In this document: piece by piece, positions 34,630 to 43,335 of the stretch
How the letters are laid out: each line of letters starts with the position of its first letter
Position numbering within the stretch: the first letter of the stretch is position 1
From: Sphingosinicella flava
GTDB taxonomy: Bacteria; Pseudomonadota; Alphaproteobacteria; Sphingomonadales; Sphingomonadaceae
Assembly (NCBI RefSeq): GCF_016025255.1
Contig: NZ_CP065592.1
Coordinates: 124,001 to 188,000, forward strand
Direction: 5' to 3'
Length of the DNA: 64,000 nt
The notes under the pieces: generated by a model
The model's input: only the letters and a program-made list of their open reading frames with translations
Told to the model about the DNA's origin: nothing
The model's database searches: none
Position numbers and translations under genes: made by a program

Positions 34630-36078
34630 TTATTCGGCGATCAGTTCGCCGAGCGGATGCTGGGCGAAGACATTGGTCCGGAAACCGCTCAATCGCCCGG
34701 AAACCAGCGACCAGCGGACCGGCGACCCGATCGGGATGTAGTAACTCGCATCGGTGAGGCGGCGATCCGCCTCCGCGAAAAAACGCATGCGTTCCGCGAT
34801 GGAACGGGTCTGACGGGCATCGGCGAGCAAGGCATCGATTTCCGGATCGCAGACCGGCTGGATTTCGCAGGAAAAGCGGCGGAGATACCAGGAGGCTCCG
34901 GTGATAGGCGATACTTCGTCGATGAAGGCAAGGTCGCTCGTCGCACCGCTCTCGACCGCCACCGCGTCCACGCCGATTGCCCGCCAGTCACGCCGGATGA
35001 GGGCGAAAAGAAAGCGGTGACCCGGTGTGTCGGGGACGGCCACGCGAATGATGGGCGGGTCCGCTTCGCCGTTGGCAAGCGCCTGGCTGGCGCGGGCGCG
35101 GCGGCCGTCGAGAGGCTGGCTCGCCCAAAGCGGCAAAGCGGGTTGGCGCACCTCCTCCAAGCCTGCTGGCAAAAGGGTGGGACGAGCGCGCAGCTCCGGC
35201 ACCTGCAAAGCAGTGGCGATCGCGCCCCGGTCGAGCGCCATCGACAAGGCCTCCCTCGCGCCGGCATCGGCCCACCGTCCCTCCAGGCGCGTGAAAGCAA
35301 GACCCAAAAGACCATGGGCCGGGTCGAAGCGCAGCGTATTGGCCGGCAGGCGCGCCGACCGTGCATAGGGAAGGGAAGCGATCGTGCCCCCCGTGACGAG
35401 GTCCGCACCGCCCGCTTCGAAACGCGCAACGGCCTTTGCCGCCTCTTCGCCGCGCAGCAGCACGGAACGCGTCGGCTCCCGCGTTTCCTCACCTTCTTCC
35501 TCAGGAATAGGCGCCAGCAGCACGGCGCCATTTTCCGTCGCTTCCGCTTGAAAGGGGCCCGTGCCTTTCTCCGATTGGAGGATCGCCATGTCCGGCTGGG
35601 CGAGCAGTTGCAGAAAATGGGCGCGCGGCGCCTTCAGGCTGATTTCCAGCACATCGTCGGTCATCGACTCAATGTCGTCGATCACGCCGAGCAGGGGTTT
35701 GAGCGCGTTGCTGCTCGCCCGGCTCATCGTCGCCTTCAAGCGGGCGACGACCTGTTCCGCCGTCACATCCTGCCCATTCGCCCATTTCGCGCCGCGCGCA
35801 AGGCGGAAAGTGTAGCGAAGGCCATCGTCCGAAACGATCCAGCTTTGCGCCAGCGCCGGTTCGATCTGCCCTTCGGCATTGAAGCGAACGAGGCCCTGCG
35901 CGGTGGATTCGAGGAGGATGGCGGTGGCGGCGTCCACCCGCTTGAGGTTCGGGTTGATCCGTTCCGGCGCGCCACCGATCGCGCTCACCACGATCGGGCC
36001 GCTCTCCGCCCCGTCGCAGGCCGCGAGGCAAAGCGCGGCGAGGAGTCCGATGCCCAGCGGAAACGCGCGAATCGCCAT
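34630..36078 (-). CDS. Oligopeptide-type ABC transporter substrate-binding lipoprotein (SBP family 5)
   Basis: A 482-residue family 5 solute-binding protein. The signal MAIRAFPLGIGLLAALCLAAC ends with a clear lipobox (LAAC) (in parts). The mature protein contains LAQSWIVSDDGLRYTFRLARGAKWANGQDVTAEQVVARLK (in parts), the classical family 5 block, then the SYYIPIGSPVRW C-terminal region. No cognate permease or ATPase is adjacent on this strand, since the downstream gene is an unrelated FtsX-type permease, so it may serve a transporter encoded elsewhere. The ATG at 36078 gives the signal peptide; the upstream in-frame extension has no support. Confidence 0.86.
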   Translation of the reverse strand: MAIRAFPLGIGLLAALCLAACDGAESGPIVVSAIGGAPERINPNLKRVDAATAILLESTAQGLVRFNAEGQIEPALAQSWIVSDDGLRYTFRLARGAKWANGQDVTAEQVVARLKATMSRASSNALKPLLGVIDDIESMTDDVLEISLKAPRAHFLQLLAQPDMAILQSEKGTGPFQAEATENGAVLLAPIPEEEGEETREPTRSVLLRGEEAAKAVARFEAGGADLVTGGTIASLPYARSARLPANTLRFDPAHGLLGLAFTRLEGRWADAGAREALSMALDRGAIATALQVPELRARPTLLPAGLEEVRQPALPLWASQPLDGRRARASQALANGEADPPIIRVAVPDTPGHRFLFALIRRDWRAIGVDAVAVESGATSDLAFIDEVSPITGASWYLRRFSCEIQPVCDPEIDALLADARQTRSIAERMRFFAEADRRLTDASYYIPIGSPVRWSLVSGRLSGFRTNVFAQHPLGELIAE

Positions 36079-36127
36079 GGAAGAGCGATAAACCGCGAAT
36101 TTCGGATCGGCTATGCCGAACTTTTTC

Positions 36128-38647
36128 TCACCCCGCGTGCAATTGCCGCAAGGCCGAGGCGGGGCGGACGGACATGATCGGGATCGACCCGATGAGGCCA
36201 ATGGCGAGCGTCAACACCGCCCCGGCGCCTAAGGTCAGCAGCACGACGATCCAGTCTGGGGCCCAGCCGAATTCGAACAGCCAGACAACGATGGAATAAG
36301 CCGCGACCGTCCCGAGCAGCATCGCGACGACGGCGAGCAGGATCGCGAGCAAGGCATATTCCATCGCCTGCGCCGCCAGAACCTGCCGCCGGGTGGCGCC
36401 GAGGGTCTTCAGGATCACGCTGTCATAGCTGCGCGACTGACGCGATGCGGCGATCGCGCCGATCAGCACCGCGATCCCCGCCAAGATGGTGATCGATCCG
36501 GCGAGCGCGATGGCGACCGACATCTGGTCGAGGATGGTCACGACCTCGCCGATCAATTCGCCCACGTCGATGATCGAAATGGCGGGGAAAGCGGCAAGCA
36601 AGGCACGCGTGAGCGCCCCTTGATCCGCGCCGTCGAGACTGATCGTGGCGGTATAAGTGTGCGGCGCTCCTGCCAGGGCATTGGGAGAAAGGACGAGGAC
36701 GTAGTTGAGTCCGAGCGAATCCCAATTGACCTTGCGGAGCGACGCGATCCGCGCGTCGATCTCGCGGCCCAGCACGCTGACGGTCAGGGTATCGCCGATG
36801 CCGACCTGCATAACCTCCGCCGCATTTTGATCGAGCGATACGAGCGGCGGACCGGCATAGTTTCTGGGCCACCATTGTCCCGCGACGAGATCGCTGTTGC
36901 GGGGCAAGGCGTCGCTATAGGTGACGCCCCGTTCTCCGCGCAGGAACCAGCCGCCTTCTGGCAGCTCCTCCAGATCGGCGACGCGCTGTTCTCCATAAGC
37001 GGTGATCGTGCCGCGCAGATTGGGAACGAGATTGATATCCGCTTTGGGTGCCGCGGACCGGACGATAGCCTGGAAGCGGCCAGAGTCATTGGCCGGAATG
37101 TCGAGGACGAACTGGTCCGGCGCCTTTTGCGGCACCGTCCGGGTGATTTCCGATGTGATGCTCGTCTGGATCGCGGCCAGCATGACGAAGAGCGTGAGGC
37201 CAAGGCCCAAGGCGATGACCAGCGGGACGGTCTGCGCGCCGGGGCGATGCAGGTTGGCGACCGCCAAGCGCACGAGCGGGCGCCGGGCGCGGGGCAAGCG
37301 GCCCGCGATCCGCTTCACAGCCCAGCCGATACCGGCGAGGATCAAGACGGTCGCGACCGTGGCTCCGACCACCATGCCCGCGAAAAGCGGGTCGCGAGCA
37401 GTGAGGAGGATGAGGGCCAGCAAGGCGGCTGCTGCTCCACCGACGGACAATGAAGTGCGCCGGTCGATCCGGAACCGTTGCTCCACCACCGAACGGAAGA
37501 GAGCCGCGGCCGGCAAGGTCCGTGCCCGGGCGAGCGGTGGCAGGGTGAAGATGAAGGCGATAAGCAGGCCATAAGCCGCGCTGGTGGCGAGCGGTATCGG
37601 ATAAAGCGCCGCGCCCGGCTGGACCGGCAGGGCATCGCCCACGACCGCTATGATTCCAAGGGGCAAGACAGCGCCCGTCGCGAGGCCGAACGCCACGGCG
37701 AGCGCCGCCACCATCCCGATCTGCATCATGTAGATGCGCGCAATGTCCCCCGAACTGGCCCCAAGGATCTTAAGCGTCGCGATGCCGTTGCGTTTCATCG
37801 CGAGGTAGGATGAGACGCCGTTGCTGACGCCGATCCCGGCGATAATGAGCGCGGCGAGGCCGATCAGTGACAGGAATTGGCCCATCCGGCTGATAAACCG
37901 GCTCGCGCCCGGCGCGGCATTGTCGCGGTCGCGGAGTTCGAGGCCGACCGTCGAAAATTGCGCTTCCAGCCGCTCCGTCGCCGCTTTCGGATCGGCGCCG
38001 GAGGGGAGGCGGACGCGATATTTGCTTTCGTAAAGGCTGCCGGGCTGCAGCAGACCCGTGCGGCGAAGGCCATCGAGCGAGGTGAGCGCGACCGGACCGA
38101 AGGTGAAGCCCTCGCCGACCCGGTCGGGCTCCTCCGTGATGATGTCGCGGACGCGGAACGTGGCTTCGCCATAGCGAAGCATGTTTCCGGGCCGGACATT
38201 CAGGCGCGCAGCCAGGGCCTCGTCGATGAAGACTTCATCCGGGGCGAGGGTTTCGGGCGCGGGCATGTCCCGAAGCCGCAGCATGCCGTAAAGAGGATAG
38301 GCGCCGTCCACGCCCTTCAGCTCGGTCAGGATCGCACGCCCTTCCGCGCCGCTGCTCACCATGGCGCGGGTGCGGATCGTCTCGCTCATCGCACCCAAGG
38401 CGCGGAACGCGGATTTTTCGGCATCCGTCGCCTCGCGCTGTGTCATCGCGATCTCAATGTCGCCGCCGAGGAGACTCTGGCCCTGTCCCTGCAATTCCGA
38501 CGTAATCGCCGCCGTCAGGCTTCCGATCGTCGCGAGCGTGGCGACGCCCAGAAACAGGCAGATGAACAGCAGGCGCAGGCCGCGCAAGCGTGCATGAAGG
38601 TCGCGCCGAGCAATGGTCCAGCAAGCACGCAGCCCTAGCCCAGTCAT
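36128..38647 (-). CDS. FtsX-family ABC permease, YbbP-like
   Basis: An 839-residue permease with about ten hydrophobic segments: one near residues 25-50, a first FtsX core of three (about 245-390), a middle pair (425-470) and a second FtsX core of three (about 720-830), separated by a large periplasmic region. This is the two-FtsX-domain YbbP layout. It overlaps the ATPase gene by four bases. Beside tesA, the same set (tesA-ybbA-ybbP) is found in many gammaproteobacteria, so a role in lipid or lipoprotein release at the inner membrane is a family inference. Confidence 0.9.
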   Translation of the reverse strand: MTGLGLRACWTIARRDLHARLRGLRLLFICLFLGVATLATIGSLTAAITSELQGQGQSLLGGDIEIAMTQREATDAEKSAFRALGAMSETIRTRAMVSSGAEGRAILTELKGVDGAYPLYGMLRLRDMPAPETLAPDEVFIDEALAARLNVRPGNMLRYGEATFRVRDIITEEPDRVGEGFTFGPVALTSLDGLRRTGLLQPGSLYESKYRVRLPSGADPKAATERLEAQFSTVGLELRDRDNAAPGASRFISRMGQFLSLIGLAALIIAGIGVSNGVSSYLAMKRNGIATLKILGASSGDIARIYMMQIGMVAALAVAFGLATGAVLPLGIIAVVGDALPVQPGAALYPIPLATSAAYGLLIAFIFTLPPLARARTLPAAALFRSVVEQRFRIDRRTSLSVGGAAAALLALILLTARDPLFAGMVVGATVATVLILAGIGWAVKRIAGRLPRARRPLVRLAVANLHRPGAQTVPLVIALGLGLTLFVMLAAIQTSITSEITRTVPQKAPDQFVLDIPANDSGRFQAIVRSAAPKADINLVPNLRGTITAYGEQRVADLEELPEGGWFLRGERGVTYSDALPRNSDLVAGQWWPRNYAGPPLVSLDQNAAEVMQVGIGDTLTVSVLGREIDARIASLRKVNWDSLGLNYVLVLSPNALAGAPHTYTATISLDGADQGALTRALLAAFPAISIIDVGELIGEVVTILDQMSVAIALAGSITILAGIAVLIGAIAASRQSRSYDSVILKTLGATRRQVLAAQAMEYALLAILLAVVAMLLGTVAAYSIVVWLFEFGWAPDWIVVLLTLGAGAVLTLAIGLIGSIPIMSVRPASALRQLHAG

Positions 38648-39360
38648 GGACGGATATCTGCCGTGCGCTGGTCGGATACGACCCGGCCGTCGAGCATATG
38701 GAGAATGCGGTCGCACCGCCGCGCCAGCGTTGGATCGTGGGTAATGATGATCAGGGTCGCGCCATTCGCCTTCTGGCGCCCGAACAATATGTCGATGATC
38801 GCATGGCCGGTCTTTTCGTCGAGATTGCCGGTCGGCTCGTCCGCGAACAGGATATCGGGGCCAGGCGCGACGGCACGGGCGATGGCCACACGCTGCTGCT
38901 CGCCGCCCGACAATTGCGCGGGATAATGGGTGAGGCGATGGCCGAGGCCGACCGCTTCCAGCTCTTTTTCCGCGCGGGCGAAGGCGTCGTTCCGGCCGTC
39001 CAGCTCCAGCGGCACCGCGACATTTTCGAGCGCCGTCATGGTCGGCAGGAGGTGAAAGGATTGCAGCACGATGCCCACCCGGCCCCGCCGCGCGCGGGCG
39101 AGCGCATCCTCGTCGAGCGGTCCATAATCGATCCCGCCGATCGACACCTCGCCCCCGCTGGCGCGCTCCAGGCCCGAAAGGATCGCCATGAGCGAGGATT
39201 TGCCGGATCCGGACGGGCCGAGGATGGCGAGGCTCTCGCCGCGCGCGACGTCAAGGTCGATGCCTTTCAGGATTTCGGTTCGCGCTTCGCCTGTTCCGAG
39301 CGAGAGGGTGACATTGCGCGCGCGAATGGCAATATCGGCTGCATCGAAGGTTCCATGCAT
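38644..39360 (-). CDS. ABC transporter ATP-binding protein, YbbA/LolD-like
   Basis: A 238-residue ATPase. Walker A GPSGSGKSS, Q loop LQSFHLLPT, signature LSGGEQQRVAIARA, Walker B DILFADEPTGNLD and H loop THDP are all intact. LolD/YbbA-type ATPases of the MacB family form the MacB-like FtsX transporters. Its stop overlaps the permease start, so the two form one unit. The ATG at 39360 is only 9 bases from the divergent tesA start at 39370. Confidence 0.93.
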   Translation of the reverse strand: MHGTFDAADIAIRARNVTLSLGTGEARTEILKGIDLDVARGESLAILGPSGSGKSSLMAILSGLERASGGEVSIGGIDYGPLDEDALARARRGRVGIVLQSFHLLPTMTALENVAVPLELDGRNDAFARAEKELEAVGLGHRLTHYPAQLSGGEQQRVAIARAVAPGPDILFADEPTGNLDEKTGHAIIDILFGRQKANGATLIIITHDPTLARRCDRILHMLDGRVVSDQRTADIRP

Positions 39361-39369
39361 CAAAGGGGG

Positions 39370-40080
39370 ATGTCCTTGTCTCGCAGCCTCAATATTTTCG
39401 CTGCTTTGTTCGCTCTCCATCTGGTGAGCGCCTGCTCCGACCGTCAAGAGCCGAATGCGCCCGCGCGCGAGAAAAAAGTTTCGGAGACGAAAGGAGCGGT
39501 GGAGCGCGCGCCGTTGGCGCCGGATCAGAAGCTGGTGCTGGCGTTCGGCGACAGCCTCTATGCGGGCTATGGCGTGCCGCAGAGCGAGAGCTTCCCGCAC
39601 GAATTGGAAGAGGCGTTGAACGCGGATGGCGTGAAGGCGCGGGTCTACAATGCCGGCGTATCTGGCGATACGACGGCGGCGGGAAGGCAACGCCTGTCCT
39701 TCACCTTGGACGGCCTGCCGCGCAAGCCGGACCTCGTCATCCTCGGCTTGGGCGGCAACGACATGCTGCGCGGCCTCGATCCCGATCAAACGCGCCAGAA
39801 CCTGATCGCGATTCTGGAAGAATTGAAGCGCCGGGACATACCCGTCATGCTAACGGGCATGGTAGCCGCGCCCAATCTGGGCCGGGATTTTGCCGGCAGT
39901 TTCAATGGCATCTACCCCGATCTCGCCAAGGCTTATGACGCGCCTTTGTATCCGTTTTTTCTCGACGGAGTGGTTACGGACCCCGCCCTGATGCTTCAGG
40001 ACGGCCTTCACCCGAACGAGAGGGGCATCGACTTCATCGTCGGCAAGGTCACCCCGCTCGTCCAAAGGGCACTAAAATAA
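39370..40080 (+). CDS. tesA: Lipoprotein SGNH arylesterase/lysophospholipase, TesA-like
   Basis: A 236-residue enzyme. The signal MSLSRSLNIFAALFALHLVSAC ends in a lipobox (VSAC). SGNH blocks: LVLAFGDSLYAGYG (catalytic Ser), GVSGDTTAAG, LGLGGNDMLRG and DGLHPNERG with the Asp-His pair. Typical activities are ester and thioester hydrolysis in the periplasm or outer membrane. AAAGGGGG lies just before the ATG, inside the 9-base gap to the divergent ATPase gene; any promoter must lie within the ATPase coding sequence. A weak hairpin with a run of ten T (about 40162-40171) may end the transcript. Confidence 0.92.
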   Translation: MSLSRSLNIFAALFALHLVSACSDRQEPNAPAREKKVSETKGAVERAPLAPDQKLVLAFGDSLYAGYGVPQSESFPHELEEALNADGVKARVYNAGVSGDTTAAGRQRLSFTLDGLPRKPDLVILGLGGNDMLRGLDPDQTRQNLIAILEELKRRDIPVMLTGMVAAPNLGRDFAGSFNGIYPDLAKAYDAPLYPFFLDGVVTDPALMLQDGLHPNERGIDFIVGKVTPLVQRALK

Positions 40081-40174
40081 GTAAATAGTCCTGACAGATC
40101 GTCGGGATGAATTGTCGGAATGGACAGATGACTGGAAGGCCTCTCCGTCCCGAAAAACGCCTTTTTTTTTAAGC

Positions 40175-40260
40175 TGGTGCGGACGGCGGGACTCGAACCC
40201 GCACGCCCCGGAGGACAAGAGATTTTAAGTCTCTGGCGTCTACCATTCCGCCACGTCCGC
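40175..40260 (-). tRNA. tRNA-Leu (anticodon TAA)
   Basis: An 86-nt tRNA with a long variable arm, as expected for Leu. Acceptor GCGGACG/CGTCCGC, anticodon stem AGAGA/TCTCT with loop CTTAAAA giving TAA, T arm GGTTCGAGTCC, discriminator A and encoded CCA (40175-40177). Confidence 0.97.
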
Positions 40261-40371
40261 ACGTCACCCTCCGTGGACGCAACGAGGCGCCCCGGTCAAG
40301 GGCTGCGCAAAGGCGATTCCAATTTCTCCTAATCGTCCCCCCGGACAAGAGAGGAGAAAGAGGTGCGGCCG

Positions 40372-40650
40372 TCAGACGTTCAGGCGCTCGCGCATTTCCT
40401 TGCCGGGCTTGAAATAGGGAACCCGCTTGGCATCCACATCCACCGCTTCGCCGGTGCGGGGATTGCGGCCCTTGCGCGCGTCGCGGTCGCGCGTCGAGAA
40501 AGCGCCGAAGCCGCGCAGCTCGACGCGGCCGCCTTTCTGAAGCTGGCCGGAAATGGCGTCGAAGAAAGAAGTTACGATGCGTTCGATTTCCTTGACCGTC
40601 AGGCCGGGATGGTCGTCGCAAAGTTTCTGCACGAGTTCGGAACGGATCAC
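40372..40650 (-). CDS. ihfB: Integration host factor subunit beta
   Basis: A 92-residue DNA-bending protein of the HU/IHF family. [22 protein letters not shown] forms the helical core; [26 protein letters not shown] contains the conserved beta arm (in parts), and [15 protein letters not shown] is the C-terminal helix. Similar to IHF-beta because of the [11 protein letters not shown] arm and its position downstream of rpsA, where ihfB lies in many proteobacteria. IHF-alpha is not in the window. Confidence 0.93.
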   Translation of the reverse strand: MIRSELVQKLCDDHPGLTVKEIERIVTSFFDAISGQLQKGGRVELRGFGAFSTRDRDARKGRNPRTGEAVDVDAKRVPYFKPGKEMRERLNV

Positions 40651-40793
40651 GCTAATTCCCCCAAAAGCGTAAATGATTGAAACCGCCGGCCGTCGGCCAT
40701 GGCGATTGATCTAGATTGATTGCACCGAATGCCGCTGGAGGCAACACTATCCTTCGCAGGACAGGAGCGGGCAGCTTGTCCCAATCCGGGAAG

Positions 40794-40825
40794 AAAGGCG
40801 GAGCCTTGGACAAGGCCCCGCCTTT
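40794..40825 (-). terminator. Hairpin after rpsA
   Basis: AAAGGCGG (40794-40801) pairs with CCGCCTTT (40818-40825), with an inner GCCTT/AAGGC stem. It lies 10 bases beyond the rpsA stop and ahead of ihfB. It may reduce read-through into ihfB or protect the rpsA mRNA. Confidence 0.6.
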
Positions 40826-40834
40826 GATCGGATC

Positions 40835-42538
40835 TTAGCTGTTACGCTGCTTCAACGCTTCGCCAAGAATGTCGCCGAGGCTCGCGCCGGAATCCGACGA
40901 ACCATATTGGGCGACCGCCTGCTTCTCTTCCGCGATCTGCATTGCCTTGATCGAGAAGTTCGGCTTCTTGGACCGGTCGAAGCCGGTAACCATCGCGTCG
41001 AATTTCTGGCCGACCTGGAAGCGTTCCGGACGCTGCTCGTCGCGGTCGCGGCCAAGATCGGTGCGCTTGATGAAGCCGGTGGCGCCATCGTCGCCGACCT
41101 GCACCTCAAGACCGCCGTCGCGGACTTCAAGGACAGTGACGGTGACCGTTTCACCTTTGTTGACGCCGGCGCCGGTCGCGGTCGCGGCCGATACGCCGCC
41201 CCGTTCAAGCTGCTTCATGCCGAGGCTGATGCGCTCCTTCTCCACGTCGACGTCGAGCACGACGGCCTTCACCATCTCGCCCTTGTGGTGGAGATTGAGA
41301 GCGTCCTCGCCCGACAGGCCCCAGGCGATGTCCGACATATGGACCATGCCGTCCACATCGCCTTCGAGACCGATGAAGAGACCGAATTCGGTGGAATTCT
41401 TGACCTCGCCTTCGATTTCGCTGCCGACCGGGTGCTTCTCGGCGAAGGCTGCCCACGGATTGGATTGAGCCTGTTTCAGGCCCAGGCTGATCCGGCGCTT
41501 TTCTTCGTCCACTTCCAGAATGGCGACTTCGACTTCCTGGCTGGTGGAGACGATCTTGCCCGGATGAACGTTCTTCTTGGTCCAGCTCATTTCGGAGACG
41601 TGGACAAGACCTTCGATGCCGGCTTCCAGCTCGACGAACGCACCATATTCGGTGATGTTCGTGACGCGGCCCGAGAAGACGCCGCCGATCGGATATTTGG
41701 CCTGCGCGCCTTCCCATGGATCGCTTTCAAGCTGCTTCATGCCGAGCGAGATGCGCTGCGTGTCGCGATTGATGCGGACGATCTGGACGCGGACGGTGTC
41801 GCCGATATTCAGCACTTCCGACGGGTGGTTGACGCGCTTGTAGGACAGGTCGGTGACGTGGAGCAGGCCGTCGATGCCGCCCAAATCCACGAAAGCGCCG
41901 TAATCGGTGATGTTCTTGACGACGCCGTCGATCACCTGGCCTTCGGTCAGGTTCTGGATGAGGCCGGTGCGCTGTTCGGCGCGGGTTTCTTCGAGGATCG
42001 CGCGGCGCGACACGACGATGTTGCCCCGGCGGCGGTCCATCTTCAGGATCTGGAACGGCTGCGGCAGGTCCATCAGCGGCTGCACATCGCGGACCGGACG
42101 GATGTCGACCTGGCTGCCCGGAAGGAAGGCCACGGCGCCCGAAAGGTCGACGGTGAAGCCGCCCTTGACGCGGCCGAAGATCACGCCTTCGACGCGATTG
42201 CCGGCGGCATATTCGGTTTCGAGCGTATCCCAGGCGGCTTCGCGGCGCGCGCGGTCGCGCGACAGCATCGCTTCGCCCTGATGATTTTCAACGCGGTCGA
42301 CATAGACTTCGACTTCGTCGCCGACCTTCAATTCGGCCTTCTGACCAGGCGCTGCGAATTCGCGCAGCGGCACGCGGCCTTCTGATTTGAGGCCGACGTC
42401 GATGACGGCAAGGTCGTTTTCGATCGCGGTGACGGTGCCCTTGACGACACGGCCTTCGAAATTCTCGTTTTCGCCGCCAAGATGTTCATTTAAAAGTGCC
42501 GCGAAATCGTCGCGGGTCGGGTTTGCCGACGTGGCCAT
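40835..42538 (-). CDS. rpsA: 30S ribosomal protein S1
   Basis: A 567-residue RNA-binding protein with six S1 repeats; the repeats appear as GRVVKGTVTAIE, VEGVIFGRVKGGFTVDL, VIDGVVKNITDYGAFVDLGG, GGVFSGRVTNITEYGAFVEL, SEIEGEVKNSTEFGLFIGL and the last KGETVTVTVLEVRDGGLEV. S1 brings mRNA to the 30S subunit. The ATG at 42538 gives the normal N terminus MATSANPTRDDFAALLNE; the longer frame to 42616 is unsupported. It follows cmk, as usual. Confidence 0.97.
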   Translation of the reverse strand: MATSANPTRDDFAALLNEHLGGENENFEGRVVKGTVTAIENDLAVIDVGLKSEGRVPLREFAAPGQKAELKVGDEVEVYVDRVENHQGEAMLSRDRARREAAWDTLETEYAAGNRVEGVIFGRVKGGFTVDLSGAVAFLPGSQVDIRPVRDVQPLMDLPQPFQILKMDRRRGNIVVSRRAILEETRAEQRTGLIQNLTEGQVIDGVVKNITDYGAFVDLGGIDGLLHVTDLSYKRVNHPSEVLNIGDTVRVQIVRINRDTQRISLGMKQLESDPWEGAQAKYPIGGVFSGRVTNITEYGAFVELEAGIEGLVHVSEMSWTKKNVHPGKIVSTSQEVEVAILEVDEEKRRISLGLKQAQSNPWAAFAEKHPVGSEIEGEVKNSTEFGLFIGLEGDVDGMVHMSDIAWGLSGEDALNLHHKGEMVKAVVLDVDVEKERISLGMKQLERGGVSAATATGAGVNKGETVTVTVLEVRDGGLEVQVGDDGATGFIKRTDLGRDRDEQRPERFQVGQKFDAMVTGFDRSKKPNFSIKAMQIAEEKQAVAQYGSSDSGASLGDILGEALKQRNS

Positions 42539-42705
42539 AAAGCTGATCCTTCTTTGCTTTTTCCGGCTGCCGGTTGTCTCCGGCAGTCTTGGCCCAACAT
42601 GCCGCGGCGGCCTCATGCCGGTCGCGGCGTCCGTGCGGAAGAGACAAGGGAAGAAACCTGAAAAGCAAAAAGGCGCGTCGGATGAGGGCCTTGGGCCCTT
42701 CTATC

Positions 42706-43335
42706 TCACGCGCTCCGCTGTAACCGGGCTTCCACGAGCGCAATCGCCCGCTGGACGGCCGCGTCTATAGTCATGTCGCTGGTATCGAGCAAGTCCGCAT
42801 CCGCGGCTTGCAGGAGCGGCGCGGTGGAACGGCCCATGTCCCGCTCGTCGCGGGCACGGATGTCGAGCAGGACGTCGTCATAATGGACAGCCTTGCCCAT
42901 GCGGACGAGCTCGGCATGACGCCGGGTGGCGCGCGCCTCTGGCGAGGCGGTGACGAACAGCTTCGCCTCGGCTTCGGGCGCGATGACCGTGCCGATGTCG
43001 CGCCCGTCCAGCACCGCGCCGCCAGTCTGCCGCGCAAATTCCTGCTGGCGGGAAAGCAGGGTTTCGCGGACCAGCGAATAAACGGAGATGCGGGAAGCGA
43101 GTCCGCCCACCGTCTCGCTCTTCAATTCCGGATCGTCGAAATCGATCTGCGCGAAGTCGCAAGCGCGCACGGCGGCGAACTCGCTGTCGGGGTCACCGCC
43201 CCAGCGCAAGAGGTTGAGGCCGACGGCGCGGTATAGAAGGCCGGTATCGAGGTGCGGTAACCCGTAATGGCGTGCCAGAGCGCGGGCGATGGTGCCCTTT
43301 CCGCTGGCCGCGGGTCCGTCGACGGCGATGATCAT
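42706..43335 (-). CDS. cmk: Cytidylate kinase
   Basis: A 209-residue nucleoside monophosphate kinase converting (d)CMP to (d)CDP. P-loop GPAASGKGT is at residues about 7-15; LDTGLLYRAVGL, AVLDGRDIGTVIAPEAEAKLF (in parts) and ATRRHAELVRMG complete the family set. The ATG at 43335 overlaps the aroA stop by four bases, so the two are translationally coupled; rpsA follows. Confidence 0.97.
   Translation of the reverse strand: MIIAVDGPAASGKGTIARALARHYGLPHLDTGLLYRAVGLNLLRWGGDPDSEFAAVRACDFAQIDFDDPELKSETVGGLASRISVYSLVRETLLSRQQEFARQTGGAVLDGRDIGTVIAPEAEAKLFVTASPEARATRRHAELVRMGKAVHYDDVLLDIRARDERDMGRSTAPLLQAADADLLDTSDMTIDAAVQRAIALVEARLQRSA

Noticed and set aside
40080-40172. Run of ten T after tesA considered as a strong terminator
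   Set aside because: Only a 5-bp stem (AAGGC/GCCTT) with a 20-base loop precedes it, too weak to list as a separate feature.
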